Assembly (NCBI GenBank): GCA_032718475.1
Contig: JAUCBJ010006932.1
Coordinates: 1-64,000, forward strand
From: Nemertoderma westbladi
Lineage: Eukaryota; Xenacoelomorpha; Nemertodermatida; Nemertodermatidae
Direction of reading: 5' to 3'
DNA length: 64,000 nucleotides
Part shown: one piece after another, positions 63,036 to 64,000 of the stretch
How the letters are laid out: each line of letters begins with the position of its first letter
How positions within the stretch are numbered: the first letter of the stretch is position 1
Position numbers and translations under genes: made by a program
Notes under the pieces: model-generated
Database searches by the model: none
What the model was told of the DNA's origin: nothing
The model's input: only the letters and a program-made list of their open reading frames with translations

Positions 63036-63314
63036 TAACGCAATTTTTAAGTATGTAAATTCTAAACGATCAACGAAATCGGGTATATCAGCATTCAAAA
63101 TAGACGGCAAAGTAATTGTCGATGATGCAACTAGAGCTCATATTTTATCCAATGTATTAACTGAAAATTTTACTGTTGATAATAATTCGGTTCCTATTTT
63201 TCACAGTAGAGTTCCAGCCGGTGTAAATAAATCATCTGTTAACTTTTCTCCTGGTGCAGTATATTCAGTCCTTCGTAAAATGAAACCTAAAACCGGACGC
63301 ACTCCTGATGGAAT
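63036..63314 (+). pseudogene. Non-LTR RT gene, left part, interrupted by a family 1 copy
   Basis: The plus frame reads FKYVNSKRSTKSGISAFKID, then VIVDDATRAHILSNVLTENF and VYSVLRKMKPKTGRTPDGI. This is the segment leading into RT motif 1 of CR1/Jockey-like elements (...KLKPxKxxGPDGIP...). The frame continues at 63844 after the insertion, in phase once the target duplication is counted once. Confidence 0.8.
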
Positions 63315-63833
63315 ACTACTACTAGGATCGGCATGCTGCATTGCAGCTGCATTTTTAAGAATGCTGTGCCGGCTTATCGACAAAATTGCACCGCCACAAC
63401 TCCCTATCACCCATGACATTTGCTAGATCATCCGGATCTTCAAGGCCAGTGTCCTTTAAGATGCGTCTCAAGAAAGTCATGGGCTGTCCACCATGCTTAT
63501 TCACTCCATGAGGCTGCCAAAGTACAAGATTATGCACTGGCTGGTCCTCACGGCAAAAGCAATGTCCTGCAAAGCGGAGGCGATTTTGTTCTAGTGTCAA
63601 GCTTTGGGGAACCAATGAGACACCTCCAATGTTATATAGTGTCTGGTTGGAGATGTGTGCATTGAACTTGACACAATGAACCCGGCGTAGCATTCTTGTG
63701 AATGTGCCGTCCACAGATTTGGTGTCCTCAGCAGTTAGAGCCCAGCATGGACTCCCATAGCGGAGTACTGGAACAACTGCTGCTCTATATAACCGGACCT
63801 TAAGTTTCCGATTAAAAAGTTATTGATTAGTTT
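63315..63833 (-). mobile_element. 5'-truncated family 1 copy nested in another RT gene
   Basis: Minus-strand family 1 sequence runs from the 3' tail (CTACTACTAGGATCGGCATG) to the truncation at about 63815, and holds a 119-codon open stretch (63355-63714) with RRVHCVKFNAHISNQ and FAGHCFCREDQPVHNLVLW. About 18 bp of extra sequence precede the right target duplication. The duplication CTGATGGAAT is at 63305-63314 and 63834-63843. Confidence 0.9.
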
Positions 63834-63843
63834 CTGATGGAAT

Positions 63844-64000
63844 GCCGAGTATTTTATTTGTAAATTTAGCCCGTTTTTTATCCGTGCCCCTTTCTACTGT
63901 TTTTAATATTATATGTTTTACTTCAAATGCACTACCTGCAGTATGGCTTAAAGCTTTTATTATCCCTATTTATAAAAAGAATGATCACACAGACCTGTGC
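63844..64000 (+). pseudogene. Non-LTR RT gene, right part, running off the window
   Basis: Open to the window end, with PSILFVNLARFLSVPLSTVF, then LPAVWLKAFIIPIYKKND. This is RT motif 1 and the following VPIYKK block. It continues the frame of 63036-63314. The rest of the RT lies beyond 64000. Confidence 0.8.

Overview
This window is eukaryotic, almost certainly from an invertebrate animal. It has no prokaryotic operons. It is dominated by nested retrotransposons of metazoan type (BEL/Pao, Ty1/copia, Ty3/gypsy of the mag kind, and several endonuclease-bearing non-LTR families), by long tandem arrays, and it holds one intron-containing, secreted, aerolysin-like gene. The species cannot be fixed from the sequence. 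A marine invertebrate is a reasonable guess only.

Layout. 1-1117 ends a non-LTR element with an (ATCT)n tail. 1746-17438 is a nearly intact 15.7-kb BEL/Pao retrotransposon on the minus strand, with 1.25-kb LTRs and a 5-bp target duplication (GCTCG). It encodes a 2659-codon gag-pol followed by two extra ORFs: a zinc-knuckle protein of 359 aa and a small basic protein of 177 aa. It sits inside an older minus-strand coding cassette that continues at 17444-20686. That cassette encodes ORF A and ORF B (one frame, separated only by TGA), ORF C (zinc-knuckle) and the overlapping small ORF D. ORF C/ORF D are homologous to the two extra BEL ORFs. This shared two-gene module in two different genetic contexts is the best candidate here for something undescribed. 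A 20-bp near-palindrome that reads as GRLASLP/GRLTSLP recurs around and inside the cassette, and the BEL element landed in one copy of it.

21157-23340 is a decayed copy of a non-LTR family (family 1, RTE-like) that is represented five times in the window. 24025-26095 is a 13-bp satellite, and 26985-27556 is an 83-bp array with two-unit periodicity. 28605-42720 plus 47513-49483 is about 16 kb of a 25-bp satellite with kilobase-scale internal duplications. It is split by a Ty1/copia element (42721-47512) with a 5-bp target duplication, a polypurine tract and a copia-style primer site matching the initiator tRNA-Met anticodon arm. 49484-52600 holds small retroelement relics and (GACA/GTCT)n repeats. 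52803-56224 is a full-coding family 1 element with an 18-bp target duplication that split an unknown reading frame.

57041-58364 is the only likely host gene: two exons, signal peptide, aerolysin/ETX-like C-terminal region. 59400-60640 is the 5' end of a degraded mag-type gypsy element. 60686-62049 is a dead reverse transcriptase. 62202-62695 is a short family 1 copy, and 63036-64000 is another non-LTR RT gene interrupted by a 5'-truncated family 1 copy.

All comparisons were made by eye within the window. Family names rest on motifs, not on searches.
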